In this document: positions 33,587 through 42,402 of the stretch, piece by piece | Layout of the letters: each line of letters begins with the position of its first letter | Numbering within the stretch: the stretch's first letter is position 1 | Assembly: GCF_002873455.1 (NCBI RefSeq) | Contig: NZ_MCUN01000035.1 | Span: 1-64,000 of the forward strand | Direction: 5' to 3' | Origin: Vibrio splendidus | GTDB taxonomy: Bacteria > Pseudomonadota > Gammaproteobacteria > Enterobacterales > Vibrionaceae | Length of the DNA: 64,000 bases | Notes under the pieces: generated by a model | The model's input: the letters and a program-made list of their open reading frames with translations, nothing else | What the model was told of the DNA's origin: nothing | Database searches by the model: none | Translations under genes and position numbers: made by a program

Positions 33587-34823
33587 GACACACCTCGCCG
33601 TTAACAATGCGTTTATGCAGATGAGGAACACCAACTTGATAGCTCAGATCTGCTGGGTGCTCGATATTCCAGATAGCCAAATCAGCGGCATAACCAATTT
33701 CAACTTTACCTTTGGTTTGTGAGTCGCCAATGGCAGCAGCAGCGTTACAAGTTACACCGCGCAGCGCTTCTTCAGGTGTTGTACCAAACAGGGTGCAGCT
33801 CATGTTCATCATCAGCGTTAAGTCTGCAAAAGGGGAGGTGCCGGGGTTTAAGTCGGTCGCGATCGCCATTGGAATGTTGTGTTCACGAAGTAGGGCGACT
33901 GGCGGCTGTTGAGTCTCTTTCAAGAAATAGAAAGCGCCGGGCAGTAATGTCGCAACTGTGCCTGATTCTGCCAGCGCTTTGACTCCGGTTTCATCAAGGT
34001 ACTCAACATGATCGACAGAGAGTGCACCGTATTTAGCTGCGAGCGCACTGCCGCCCATATTTGAAAGCTGTTCTGTGTGGCCTTTAATCGCTAGTCCGTG
34101 TTCTTTGGCTGCTGCAAATACACGTTCGGTTTGTTCAAGGTTGAAGCCGATAGATTCACAGAACACGTCAACCGCATCGGCTAGGCCTTGCTCTGCAGCT
34201 TTAGGAATGATCTCTTGGCAAACCAGATCGATATAGCTGTCCGGTTGTTCTTTATATTCAGGTGGCACAGCATGGGCTGCAAGGAGAGTGGTGGTGATCT
34301 TAATTCGGCGATGATTCTCTAACGCTTTAGCTGCGCGTAACATCTTGAGCTCATCTTCAAGTGTTAAACCATAGCCAGATTTTACTTCGATGCTGGTTAC
34401 GCCACTTCTTAGCAGGCCATCAAGTCTAGGCAAAGCCATTTCAACCAGTTCGGATTCTTGCGCTGCGCGGGTCGCGGTTACTGTCGCCAGAATGCCGCCG
34501 CCTTGCTTGGCTATGTCGGTGTAAGACACACCATTCAAACGCTGCTCAAATTCATTGGCACGATTACCTGCAAATACAAGGTGAGTGTGGCAATCAATTA
34601 ACCCAGGGGTGACGAGTTTGTTTTTGCAGTCATAGGTGACGTAATCCAAAGAACCATCAACACTTACTTGTTCTAATTCAGAAGCAAGTGCCTCGTGGTT
34701 TGAACAAGAGATGGACACGATCTTACCGCTTTCGATAACGATATTTTGAGGGGAAGAGGGCTGATAACCGTCGGTTCCCGAACTCATGAAGACCACTCGT
34801 GCGTTTTTGAGGATCAAATTCAT
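33573..34823 (-). CDS. hutI: Imidazolonepropionase
   Basis: Third step: opens 4-imidazolone-5-propionate to N-formimidoyl-glutamate. It is an amidohydrolase-fold enzyme of 416 residues with the metal motif DCHTHLVFAG, the IKGHTEQLSN His, VDHVEYLDE and the ATDLNPGTSP Asp. The ATG at 34823 follows AGGTG closely; the same frame opens at a GTG at 34829. It is the first gene of the four-gene hut operon and is preceded by a HutC-type operator. Confidence 0.95.
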   Translation of the reverse strand: MNLILKNARVVFMSSGTDGYQPSSPQNIVIESGKIVSISCSNHEALASELEQVSVDGSLDYVTYDCKNKLVTPGLIDCHTHLVFAGNRANEFEQRLNGVSYTDIAKQGGGILATVTATRAAQESELVEMALPRLDGLLRSGVTSIEVKSGYGLTLEDELKMLRAAKALENHRRIKITTTLLAAHAVPPEYKEQPDSYIDLVCQEIIPKAAEQGLADAVDVFCESIGFNLEQTERVFAAAKEHGLAIKGHTEQLSNMGGSALAAKYGALSVDHVEYLDETGVKALAESGTVATLLPGAFYFLKETQQPPVALLREHNIPMAIATDLNPGTSPFADLTLMMNMSCTLFGTTPEEALRGVTCNAAAAIGDSQTKGKVEIGYAADLAIWNIEHPADLSYQVGVPHLHKRIVNGEVCHDSI

Positions 34824-34852
34824 AATCACCTAGATCTTTGCTAAACATTAAA

Positions 34853-34862
34853 TGTATATACA
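34853..34862 (-). promoter_or_regulatory. Probable HutC operator before hutI
   Basis: The palindrome TGTATATACA, extended to AATGTATATACAAAT, lies 30 nt upstream of the hutI start. HutC-type GntR regulators are known to bind TGTATA-containing palindromes. A related half-site occurs before hutC. Confidence 0.7.
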
Positions 34863-34936
34863 AATAAATAGGCTAAACGCTGACCCGAATCAAGTTGATG
34901 TTGCAAAAATGTGATCGGCGATCAGGATGATGTTCT

Positions 34937-35650
34937 TTAATCTAGAAGTATCTTGGAGCTTAATTTGTACTTAGAGCCAGGATGGTAGAGCAATGCAAAG
35001 CTGATGAGGCGTTCTTTACTCCATGTTCTCCTATTCAAAAGTAGGCAAGGCTCTGATTCTGATAGCTTTAGTGACGTTCTGATTTGTAAGTCTGGAATAA
35101 TGGCTTCAACCGTGTGCTCGATAGCACTTAACGGGCAGTTTTTTGAAAGGTATTCATTGGGTGTCGAGGTTGAAAAGTCTTGCTCTAGGTATTTTGGAGC
35201 GGCTTGAGAGTTCACCCAGCGCGCTTCCAATTGTATCGGTGTATTGTCAGCAAAGTGGATGATTTCACTATAGAATACTTCGGCGTTAATCATTACACCT
35301 AACCGTGTGGCGGTGCTTTCATCAGCCTTAATGCTATCGTGTTTGATAACTTGGCTAGTATACGTTTGGCCACGGTCTTTGATTTCTTGTGCGATGTTGT
35401 TGATATCAAGCAGCGGAGATTGCGCTTTTTCGTCGGGTTCACAAACAAACGTACCTAGCCTTGGCTTCCTAATGAGCTTGCCTTCAGACACCAGATCTCG
35501 AATGGCTTTATTGACCGTCATTCGACTCACATTGAACTGCTCTGTGAGTTCGAGTTCTGTGGTTATTTGGTAACCCACTGGCCAGTGACCATTGTTGATA
35601 TTATCGTCTATGAACTGTTTTATCTGAAGGTAGAGCGGCGCTTTCGACAT
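34937..35650 (-). CDS. hutC: Histidine utilisation repressor HutC (GntR family)
   Basis: A 237-residue GntR-family repressor of the HutC subgroup. The N-terminal winged helix (residues 5-70: YLQIKQFIDDNINNGHWPVGYQITTE, then LTEQFNVSRMTVNKAIRDLV) is followed by a UTRA ligand-binding domain (about 90-235; VFYSEIIHFADNTPIQLEARWV). Urocanate is the usual inducer. It is placed directly upstream of hutIGUH on the same strand, but the 113-nt gap contains an operator, so the structural genes probably have their own promoter. Confidence 0.93.
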   Translation of the reverse strand: MSKAPLYLQIKQFIDDNINNGHWPVGYQITTELELTEQFNVSRMTVNKAIRDLVSEGKLIRKPRLGTFVCEPDEKAQSPLLDINNIAQEIKDRGQTYTSQVIKHDSIKADESTATRLGVMINAEVFYSEIIHFADNTPIQLEARWVNSQAAPKYLEQDFSTSTPNEYLSKNCPLSAIEHTVEAIIPDLQIRTSLKLSESEPCLLLNRRTWSKERLISFALLYHPGSKYKLSSKILLD

Positions 35651-35661
35651 AATGAAACCTT

Positions 35662-35680
35662 ATTTGACTATACAAATAGA
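35662..35680 (-). promoter_or_regulatory. Possible HutC autoregulatory site before hutC
   Basis: ATTTGACTATACAAAT is an imperfect palindrome with the TATACAAAT half also found at the hutI operator. It lies 12-30 nt before the hutC start codon. Confidence 0.5.
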
Positions 35681-35831
35681 GTAACGGAATTTTTCACGAT
35701 TTCAACATTTCCTCGGGCAATGTGACCCTATTCAACATAGATGGGGCAAATTACTTGATTCTGTGAGGCAAGTGTCGCAAATTGTCACGCAATAACTATT
35801 CGTAAATCAGATAATTAGAAAGGGAAATAAT

Positions 35832-36575
35832 ATGTTTAAGAAATTAAAGGCCTCGTTGGGCATCGGTGCAGCAAAGGTTGATACTGTCTTAGATAATATT
35901 GAAGTTTTCCAAGGTGGAGAGTTGTCTGGCAATGTTCACATTGTTGGTGGCGACGTTGAGCAACAAATCGACTTGATTAACTTGGTTCTCAACACAGAAG
36001 TAAAAGTAGAAACGGAAGACAGTACCAACTACGAAACCTTTTCACTGGGTCGTATTCAAGCGGTAGAGCCTTTCGTTATTCAACCGGGTGAAACCAAACT
36101 GGTTCCATTCCGTCTTAAGTTAAATGACGAAACGCCAGTCACCGCGTTGAATGCACAAATGAATCAATGCCATGTGTGGATTGAAACCAACCTAGATATC
36201 GGCTTCGCGATTGATCCTAAAGACCGCGACTTTATCTCCGTACACCCACTACCAACGGTCGCTAAAATCATCCAAGGTGTTGAAGCTTCGGGCATGGCAA
36301 TGGTGAAAGCTGATGTAGAGAAGGGCTTCTTGAAAGGCAACAGCTTTGCTTCTCGCTCTGGTTGTTACCAAGAGATTGAATTTCGCAGTGGCGGTTTCAT
36401 GAATAACAAAGAGATCGAGCTGTCATTCATCGTAGAAGATTCAATGGTTCACTGCCTAGCAGAAATCGACCGATCAATGAGCTTTCGCGGCGACCAATAC
36501 ATCTCATTCAGCTTGCCAGTTAACGCTGCCGACTCAGATATCCGCAACGCTGTATCAAGAATCATGAGTGCGTAG
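35832..36575 (+). CDS. Spo0M-family (arrestin-like) protein
   Basis: A 247-residue protein of the Spo0M family, cytosolic beta-sandwich proteins with an arrestin-like fold. The opening MFKKLKASLGIGAAKVDTVL and FQGGELSGNVHIVGGDVEQQI are typical. In Bacillus subtilis Spo0M affects sporulation and cell shape; in non-sporing vibrios its role is unknown. AAAGGGA lies 5-8 nt before the ATG. It is divergent from hutC and followed by a terminator. Confidence 0.9.
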   Translation: MFKKLKASLGIGAAKVDTVLDNIEVFQGGELSGNVHIVGGDVEQQIDLINLVLNTEVKVETEDSTNYETFSLGRIQAVEPFVIQPGETKLVPFRLKLNDETPVTALNAQMNQCHVWIETNLDIGFAIDPKDRDFISVHPLPTVAKIIQGVEASGMAMVKADVEKGFLKGNSFASRSGCYQEIEFRSGGFMNNKEIELSFIVEDSMVHCLAEIDRSMSFRGDQYISFSLPVNAADSDIRNAVSRIMSA

Positions 36576-36610
36576 TCGCTCTGACTTATATAGAACAACA
36601 TAGACTCCCT

Positions 36611-36638
36611 AAGCCGAACTTATCCGTTCGGCTTTTTT
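36611..36638 (+). terminator. Terminator of the spo0M-like gene
   Basis: AAGCCGAAC pairs with GTTCGGCTT, followed by TTTTT. Confidence 0.85.
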
Positions 36639-36666
36639 GTTCCTACTATCCCGACCTTAAATAGGT

Positions 36667-37656
36667 TTACCACTGATGACGATAAGCCAATTGGAAGGCA
36701 ACATCGGTAGAGTTATCCATATTGAAGATGTTTTCGATAATGGATATCTCGACCGCTGAGCGTTGCATGAGATACCGATACCCAAACATCATCTCATTCG
36801 CGGCTTCTGAAAACTCAGTGTCACTACCTTCTGCACCTTCATACCAACGATATTCTAGGTGTAACTCATGATTTTCAAATAGCGTGAGTTGATATCCTCC
36901 CATCCATGACCATGTTGTTTTCTTGTGTGAAAAGCCATTTTCTACCTGTCGATTAGACTGATTGGCAAACCCTAAGCTTGTGTAAAAGGTATTGATGTCT
37001 AGTTGGTATGCATAGTTGAATTGAGCGCTTTGCTCGTTGCTGTTTCCTTCGAAGGCGCCGTGGCTGACATTGTTGTGATAAAGGGATACACCAAAGGATA
37101 AACCGTGGTTTTCAAGGTCTATGATTTGGTATTGGGTGTAGAGGGTGAAAGCGTTAGTCAGTGTGTCGCCGGAGAAGTCTCTAGTATTTATGTCGTGGTC
37201 TGGTGCGTAGATATCAAATTGGTGTCGCTCTTTACGAGTTCGCCCTGCTTGGTCGAGGCCAAGTAAATCGTGGTAGTTGATGGTTATTTTATCGATGTGA
37301 TTGTTAGCAGCGTATAGCCAGCGATAATTGAACTCGACTTGCCATGCTGTGGTTAGTTGCCATTTCAGGCCTGTTTGAAGTTGGTTCTGATAATAGTCTA
37401 AATGATAGTCGTGGGAATTGGCCCAGATACTCGCAGCGGTTAAAGAAGCAAATACTTCAACCTTACTTTCTTCGAGTGGAAAGCCAGAGCGGAGCGTTGG
37501 AGTAAGGCGAACGGACTGTAATGGTGCTTGGGTATAACTGATTAGCGGTCCGTAATCTTTGTTGGCCCATGCGGTTGGAGCAAAAACAACCGTTGCTATT
37601 AGTAATGGTAAAAGTGGTTTGAACGATATAACAGTAGCCTGTTTTCCCATATGCAT
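36667..37656 (-). CDS. Outer-membrane beta-barrel protein (DUF3187-like)
   Basis: A 329-residue secreted protein. A signal peptide with a clear hydrophobic core and APTAWA cleavage site (about residue 31) precedes a chain of alternating amphipathic strands with frequent aromatic residues (ASIWANSHDYHLDYYQNQ). It ends in AYRHQW, a terminal Trp in a strand pattern that suits BAM recognition of an outer-membrane barrel. The text resembles the DUF3187 family. The function (channel or adhesion) is not known. Two start codons (M1 and M3) are possible. Confidence 0.7.
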   Translation of the reverse strand: MHMGKQATVISFKPLLPLLIATVVFAPTAWANKDYGPLISYTQAPLQSVRLTPTLRSGFPLEESKVEVFASLTAASIWANSHDYHLDYYQNQLQTGLKWQLTTAWQVEFNYRWLYAANNHIDKITINYHDLLGLDQAGRTRKERHQFDIYAPDHDINTRDFSGDTLTNAFTLYTQYQIIDLENHGLSFGVSLYHNNVSHGAFEGNSNEQSAQFNYAYQLDINTFYTSLGFANQSNRQVENGFSHKKTTWSWMGGYQLTLFENHELHLEYRWYEGAEGSDTEFSEAANEMMFGYRYLMQRSAVEISIIENIFNMDNSTDVAFQLAYRHQW

Positions 37657-38052
37657 CTCATCCGTATTCCGTTGCTTCTATATAGCTTAGTTCTAAATAC
37701 TCGTTTGTAAGAGATAAGTTGGAAGAGCGAACTTAAAAGAGATAGGAGAATTAATTGAGTTGATACAGCTTGATTGGAAAGAGGGTTCGAAGGGGTAGGG
37801 AAGTTAACACTATTACGATAAAACCTTATGAAACGAAGTGGTTGGAGAGCGGGCAGATTCTCTCTGTCATTGTCATTTCATATAATTTCGTTACAATGTT
37901 TGGCTACTCACAGATGGGGCATCTGTATTTGCTTCTATGTGGGTATCTTTATTATGCATATATCTCCGATCAACATACTTGTTGGTTGAAAAACATATAT
38001 TAAACATTTTCATGTGTTGCTTGGTGTGCAACACCACTGTAAAGGACAAATA
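37657..38052. other. Intergenic region and thrS leader
   Basis: Divergent promoters for the barrel gene and thrS. Apart from the thrS leader hairpin, no gene is seen; open frames here are short and have no start signal. Confidence 0.5.
38014..38034 (+). promoter_or_regulatory. Hairpin in the thrS leader (possible translational operator)
   Basis: GTGTTGC pairs with GCAACAC around a 7-nt loop (TTGGTGT) and ends 7 nt before the AAAGGA ribosome-binding site of thrS. In E. coli ThrS represses its own translation by binding a tRNA-like leader; this could be a counterpart, but the loop differs from the tRNA-Thr anticodon arm and the match is only positional. Confidence 0.4.
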
Positions 38053-39981
38053 ATGCCAATTATTACTCTTCCTGACGGTAGTCAGCGTCAATTTGACAAC
38101 CCTGTATCAACTCTAGATGTTGCCCTATCAATCGGTCCTGGTCTTGCGAAAGCAACCATTGCTGGTCGTGTAGACGGCGAGCGTGTTGATGCTTGTGATC
38201 TTATCGAAAACGATGCAAGCCTAGAAATCATCACAGCTAAAGATGAAGTTGATGGCCTTGAGATCGTTCGTCACTCTTGTGCTCACCTTTTAGGTCACGC
38301 GATTAAGCAGCTTTTTCCAGAAGCGAAAATGGCGATCGGTCCTACCATCGATAACGGTTTCTATTACGATATCGACCTTGAGCACTCTCTAACGCAAGAA
38401 GATCTAGAAAAGATTGAAAAGCGTATGAAAGAGCTAGCGAAGACCAAGTATCAGGTTGTTAAGAAGAAAGTTAGCTGGCAGGAAGCGCGTGACGCATTCG
38501 AAGCTCGCGGCGAGACTTACAAAATCGAAATCTTGGATGAGAACGTTTCTAAAGACGATCGTCCAGGCCTGTACCATCATGAAGAATACATCGATATGTG
38601 TCGTGGTCCACACGTTCCACATATGGGCTTCTGCCAACACTTCACACTACTTAACGTAGCGGGTGCTTACTGGCGTGGTAACAGTGACAACAAGATGCTT
38701 CAACGTATCTACGGCACTGCATTCCACGACAAGAAAGCGCTTAAGGCTCACCTAGTGCGCCTAGAAGAAGCGGCTAAGCGTGATCACCGTAAAATCGGTA
38801 AGCACTTAGATCTATTCCACATGCAGCAAGAAGCACCAGGCATGGTGTTCTGGCATCACAACGGTTGGACTATCTTCCGTGAGCTAGAAGTATTTATTCG
38901 CCAGAAGCTGACTGAGTACGATTACCAAGAAGTAAAAGGCCCATTAATGATGGACCGTGTTCTTTGGGAACGTTCTGGTCACTGGGATAAGTACGCTGAA
39001 GCGATGTTCACTACTTCTTCAGAGAACCGTGAATACGCGATTAAGCCAATGAACTGTCCTGGTCACGTTCAAATCTTTAACCAAGGTTTGAAATCTTACC
39101 GTGATCTACCGCTACGTATGGCTGAGTTTGGCTCATGTCACCGTAACGAGCCGTCTGGCGCACTTCATGGCATTATGCGTGTTCGTGGCTTCACTCAAGA
39201 TGATGCTCACGTATTCTGTACTGAAGACCAAGTTCAGCAAGAAGTTAAAGCTTGTATTGAAATGGTTTACGATACTTACACAACTTTCGGCTTCGATAGC
39301 ATTGTTGTTAAGCTATCTACTCGTCCAGAACAACGTGTAGGTTCAGACGAAATGTGGGACCGTGCAGAAGCTGACCTTAAGCAAGCGCTAGAGGCAATGG
39401 ACATTGCATACGAGATTCAAGAAGGCGAGGGTGCGTTCTACGGACCTAAGATTGAATTTACTTTGCATGATTGTTTGGACCGTGCATGGCAATGTGGTAC
39501 AGTGCAGCTCGATTTTGCATTACCAGAACGTTTAGGTGCAACTTACGTAGGTGAAGATAACGAGCGTCACACGCCAGTTATGATCCACCGCGCGATTTTA
39601 GGTTCACTAGAACGCTTCATCGGTATTCTTATTGAAGAATACGCTGGCTTCTTCCCAACGTGGTTGGCGCCAGAACAAGCAATTGTTATGGGCATTACGG
39701 ACAAACAGTCTGAATATGTACAAGAAATTGCGAAAAAACTGCAAAAAAGTGGATTTAGAGTCAAAGCAGACTTGAGAAATGAGAAGATTGGCTTTAAAAT
39801 CCGCGAACATACTTTGAAACGTGTACCGTTCATGCTTGTGTGTGGTGACCAAGAAATGGAAGCCGGCGAAATAGCAGTACGTACACGTAAAGGTAAGGAC
39901 CTTGGCAAATTTAAAGTGGATGACTTTATTTCATACATCCAAGCCGAGGTTTCAAGCCGTAAGCTCAATCTGGAGGAATAG
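38053..39981 (+). CDS. thrS: Threonyl-tRNA synthetase
   Basis: Class II aminoacyl-tRNA synthetase charging tRNA-Thr. 642 residues, the same as E. coli. Domains in order: TGS (1-61), editing domain with HSCAHLLGHAIKQLFP, catalytic core (motif 2 CHRNEPSGALHGIMRVRGFTQDDAH, zinc-site region MNCPGHVQIF) and the anticodon-binding domain from about 535. The start at 38053 has AAAGGA 6-8 nt upstream; an ATG at 38014 in the same frame lies in the leader hairpin. Its end supplies the ribosome-binding site (GGAGG) of infC. Confidence 0.97.
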   Translation: MPIITLPDGSQRQFDNPVSTLDVALSIGPGLAKATIAGRVDGERVDACDLIENDASLEIITAKDEVDGLEIVRHSCAHLLGHAIKQLFPEAKMAIGPTIDNGFYYDIDLEHSLTQEDLEKIEKRMKELAKTKYQVVKKKVSWQEARDAFEARGETYKIEILDENVSKDDRPGLYHHEEYIDMCRGPHVPHMGFCQHFTLLNVAGAYWRGNSDNKMLQRIYGTAFHDKKALKAHLVRLEEAAKRDHRKIGKHLDLFHMQQEAPGMVFWHHNGWTIFRELEVFIRQKLTEYDYQEVKGPLMMDRVLWERSGHWDKYAEAMFTTSSENREYAIKPMNCPGHVQIFNQGLKSYRDLPLRMAEFGSCHRNEPSGALHGIMRVRGFTQDDAHVFCTEDQVQQEVKACIEMVYDTYTTFGFDSIVVKLSTRPEQRVGSDEMWDRAEADLKQALEAMDIAYEIQEGEGAFYGPKIEFTLHDCLDRAWQCGTVQLDFALPERLGATYVGEDNERHTPVMIHRAILGSLERFIGILIEEYAGFFPTWLAPEQAIVMGITDKQSEYVQEIAKKLQKSGFRVKADLRNEKIGFKIREHTLKRVPFMLVCGDQEMEAGEIAVRTRKGKDLGKFKVDDFISYIQAEVSSRKLNLEE

Positions 39982-39983
39982 CT

Positions 39984-40535
39984 ATTAAAGGCGGAAGACG
40001 TGGCCAACAACCGGCCAAACAAAACCAGCACCGTTTAAACGGTGACATTCGTGGCGTTCGTGAAGTGCGTCTAACTGGCGCAGACGGCGAAGCTGTTGGT
40101 GTAGTAACAATCGCGGAAGCGATGGAAGCTGCAAATGAAGCTGGTATGGATCTCGTAGAGATCAGCCCTAACGCCGAGCCGCCAGTTTGTCGTGTGATGG
40201 ACTACGGTAAGTTCCTCTTCGAGAAGAGCAAAGCTGCGAAAGAGCAGAAGAAAAAGCAAAAGCAGGTTCAGATCAAGGAAATTAAATTCCGACCTGGAAC
40301 TGATATTGGAGACTATCAGGTAAAACTACGCAACCTGACTGGTTTCCTTGAAGACGGCAACAAAGTGAAGGTAACAATTCGCTTCCGTGGCCGCGAAATG
40401 GCTCACCAAGAAATCGGTGTTGACGTTCTTAATCGTTTGAAAATCGATACTGAAGAATTTGCAGTTGTCGAATCTTTCCCAACGAGAATTGAAGGTCGCC
40501 AGATGATCATGGTGTTGGCCCCTAAAAAGAAGTAA
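39984..40535 (+). CDS. infC: Translation initiation factor IF-3, AUU start
   Basis: IF-3 binds the 30S subunit and checks the start codon. 183 residues when started at the ATT at 39984, two bases after the thrS stop and 7 nt after GGAGG in the end of thrS. The N-terminus KGGRRGQQPAKQNQHRLNGD and the following IRGVREVRLTGADGEAVGVV match the family; the nearest ATG lies far inside the domain, so the AUU start is needed. The AUU codon is the classic basis of IF-3 autoregulation. The C-terminal domain includes EIKFRPGTDIGDYQVKLRN. Confidence 0.96.
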   Translation: MKGGRRGQQPAKQNQHRLNGDIRGVREVRLTGADGEAVGVVTIAEAMEAANEAGMDLVEISPNAEPPVCRVMDYGKFLFEKSKAAKEQKKKQKQVQIKEIKFRPGTDIGDYQVKLRNLTGFLEDGNKVKVTIRFRGREMAHQEIGVDVLNRLKIDTEEFAVVESFPTRIEGRQMIMVLAPKKK

Positions 40536-40556
40536 TTAACGGCTTTACAAGTAATT

Positions 40557-40586
40557 AAACCTTGCAGCCATAGGCTGTAGGGTTTT
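40557..40586 (+). promoter_or_regulatory. Hairpin between infC and rpmI (attenuator or L20 leader)
   Basis: AAACCTTGCAGCC pairs with GGCTGTAGGGTTT around ATA, followed by TTATTC. In E. coli the leader before rpmI carries the L20 autoregulation site; the hairpin could be part of that or a weak terminator reducing read-through. Confidence 0.55.
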
Positions 40587-40639
40587 ATTCGCCCTAATTA
40601 CTATGTTATTAACAACTCAACAATGCGGAGTTATTCATC

Positions 40640-40834
40640 ATGCCTAAGATGAAAACCAACAAAGGTGCTGCTAAGCGTTTCCAGAAAACTGCTGGTGGTA
40701 TTAAGTTTAAGCACGCTGGTAAACGTCACATCCTGACTAAGCGTACTACTAAGAACAAGCGTCAGCTTCGTCCGAACTCAATCCTTCCAAAATGTGAAGT
40801 GGCTGCAGTTCTACGTATGATGCCATACGCTTAA
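40640..40834 (+). CDS. rpmI: 50S ribosomal protein L35
   Basis: A 64-residue basic ribosomal protein with the typical start PKMKTNKGAAKRFQKTA and the phrase HILTKRTTKNKRQLR. Second-to-last gene of thrS-infC-rpmI-rplT. A ribosome-binding site GCGGAG lies 8-9 nt before the ATG. In E. coli this start is the target of L20-mediated repression. Confidence 0.97.
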   Translation: MPKMKTNKGAAKRFQKTAGGIKFKHAGKRHILTKRTTKNKRQLRPNSILPKCEVAAVLRMMPYA

Positions 40835-40876
40835 TTCTTTTTAGTTTATAAATTCGTTTAGTTTAGGAGAAGCATA

Positions 40877-41230
40877 ATGCCTCGCGTAAAACGTGGTGTA
40901 CAAGCTCGTGCACGTCATAAGAAAGTTCTAAAACAAGCTAAAGGTTACTACGGAGCACGTTCACGTGTTTACCGTGTAGCTTTCCAAGCAGTTACCAAAG
41001 CTGGTCAATACGCTTACCGTGACCGTCGCAACAAGAAACGTCAATTCCGTCAACTTTGGATTGCACGTATCAACGCGGCATCTCGTCAAAATGGTCTATC
41101 TTACAGCCGTTTCATCAATGGCCTTAAGAAAGCATCTATCGAGATCGACCGTAAGATTCTTGCTGACATCGCAGTATTCGACAAAGCAGCATTTGCTGTT
41201 CTAGTTGAAAAAGCGAAAGCATCTCTATAA
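40877..41230 (+). CDS. rplT: 50S ribosomal protein L20
   Basis: A 117-residue 23S rRNA-binding protein with the family start PRVKRGVQARARHKKVLKQA and the central RDRRNKKRQFRQLWI. It is needed early in 50S assembly and is the autorepressor of rpmI-rplT in E. coli. It follows rpmI at 42 nt with TAGGAG before the ATG and is followed by a strong terminator. Confidence 0.97.
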   Translation: MPRVKRGVQARARHKKVLKQAKGYYGARSRVYRVAFQAVTKAGQYAYRDRRNKKRQFRQLWIARINAASRQNGLSYSRFINGLKKASIEIDRKILADIAVFDKAAFAVLVEKAKASL

Positions 41231-41255
41231 TTTAGAGTTAGCTTAAAGGTTTAAG

Positions 41256-41284
41256 AAAAGGAGAACTTCGGCTCTCCTTTTTTA
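41256..41284 (+). terminator. Terminator of the thrS-infC-rpmI-rplT operon
   Basis: AAAAGGAGA pairs with TCTCCTTTT around a loop containing CTTCGG, followed by T residues. Confidence 0.92.
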
Positions 41285-41440
41285 TTGCCTGTAATTTGGC
41301 TCTTTAGAGATTCCCTACTCCTTCCTTCGTCAGTCTAGGGAATGACGAGGTGAAATTTCGCATCTAATTTTTATTCGCTTGAGCAGGCATTCTGGTATAT
41401 AAACATCTACCTAACCTCTAATGTTAAGCGACCGAGATAA

Positions 41441-41755
41441 ATGACCGCACCTACCACGATGACGTTCTTCGAACGTTTTGATACTGACATCCTTTCTGGC
41501 AAAAAGACCATTACTATTCGCGATGAATCTGAACGCGACTACCAGCCGGGTAGCGTTGTGGAAGTATCGACGCTAGAGCAAGGCCGTGTGTTCTGTAATC
41601 TTAAGATCATCAGCGTTGAACCAATCCTGTTTGATGACTTAGGTGAGTTCCATGCTCAGCAAGAGAACATGACGCTGCAAGCACTGAAAGATGTGATTCA
41701 AGATATCTATCCGGGTATCTCTCAGCTGTATGTGGTTTCTTACGAGCTTGTGTAG
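41441..41755 (+). CDS. N4-acetylcytidine amidohydrolase (ASCH domain, YqfB-type)
   Basis: A 104-residue ASCH-domain enzyme very similar to E. coli YqfB, which hydrolyses N4-acetylcytidine to cytidine and acetate. The phrase ILSGKKTITIRDESE carries K22 and T25, which correspond to the Lys21 and Thr24 active-site residues of YqfB, and HAQQENMTL carries E75, the counterpart of Glu74. Length and fold match. It starts at the ATG at 41441 without a strong ribosome-binding site. Confidence 0.9.
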   Translation: MTAPTTMTFFERFDTDILSGKKTITIRDESERDYQPGSVVEVSTLEQGRVFCNLKIISVEPILFDDLGEFHAQQENMTLQALKDVIQDIYPGISQLYVVSYELV

Positions 41756-41819
41756 CCCGCTTTAAAAGGATTTCGTTGATCAATGCAATGTTTACTTGGA
41801 ATAAGAAAGGGGATTCACA

Positions 41820-42269
41820 ATGAGCGAATTACAGAACGGCGCAACTCAGCAAATATTGCTTCAACTTTATTGTCGTGAGCAAACGGAGTTGCCGTTAATT
41901 TCTAGAACTGATCTCGACACTGGTCTTTATGAGAGTGGAAGCTTTTTAGCGTGGCGTAAAACAAAGCGTGACTTTACTGTTAGTGATATCCAGGAGCGAG
42001 TGTGGGTGAAAAGTTGCCCCGGCGGTTATATCACGGAAGTACACTTCAATGCCGATGGTTCTCTGATTGAATATCGTTTGTTCGACCGATTTGAAACAAC
42101 AGGGCAATGGAAGTTAAAAGAAGGTCTGTTGCACGTTGAAATTTTGAAGGGCGAGAACCGCTACCAGTTTGCAGTAGTTGCTCGTGCTGACCTTAATATT
42201 CACTCTGCGGTGGAATATAAAAATGGTGAGCTGCATTCGTATCTGAAATTGGTGCAAGCTGAACGCTAA
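41820..42269 (+). CDS. Hypothetical protein (149 aa)
   Basis: A 149-residue soluble protein, beta-rich in its second half (YITEVHFNADGSLIEYRLFD, GQWKLKEGLLHVEIL), perhaps a small beta-barrel or lipocalin-like fold. No family is recognised. AAAGGGG lies 7 nt before the ATG. It follows the ac4C amidohydrolase at 64 nt on the same strand and may share its transcript, with a terminator after it. Confidence 0.75.
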   Translation: MSELQNGATQQILLQLYCREQTELPLISRTDLDTGLYESGSFLAWRKTKRDFTVSDIQERVWVKSCPGGYITEVHFNADGSLIEYRLFDRFETTGQWKLKEGLLHVEILKGENRYQFAVVARADLNIHSAVEYKNGELHSYLKLVQAER

Positions 42270-42324
42270 TCCTTTTGAGTCGACCTTGCTCGCCCATTAA
42301 AATGAGTGATGTTCCAAGAATAAA

Positions 42325-42351
42325 AAAGCCAACAGTGATGTTGGCTTTGTT
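42325..42351. terminator. Terminator between the 149-aa gene and the LRR-kinase gene
   Basis: AAAGCCAAC pairs with GTTGGCTTT around AGTGAT, with A and T runs on both flanks; it can act on both convergent transcripts. Confidence 0.82.
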
Positions 42352-42402
42352 GTTTTCAATTCGACCGAGTATCTCTAATCAACGCGCTATTAAGTTAAGC
42401 CA

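Noticed and set aside
40065..40535. infC starting at the internal ATG at 40065.
   Set aside because: It would remove the conserved N-terminal 27 residues; the AUU start at 39984 with GGAGG is far better supported.
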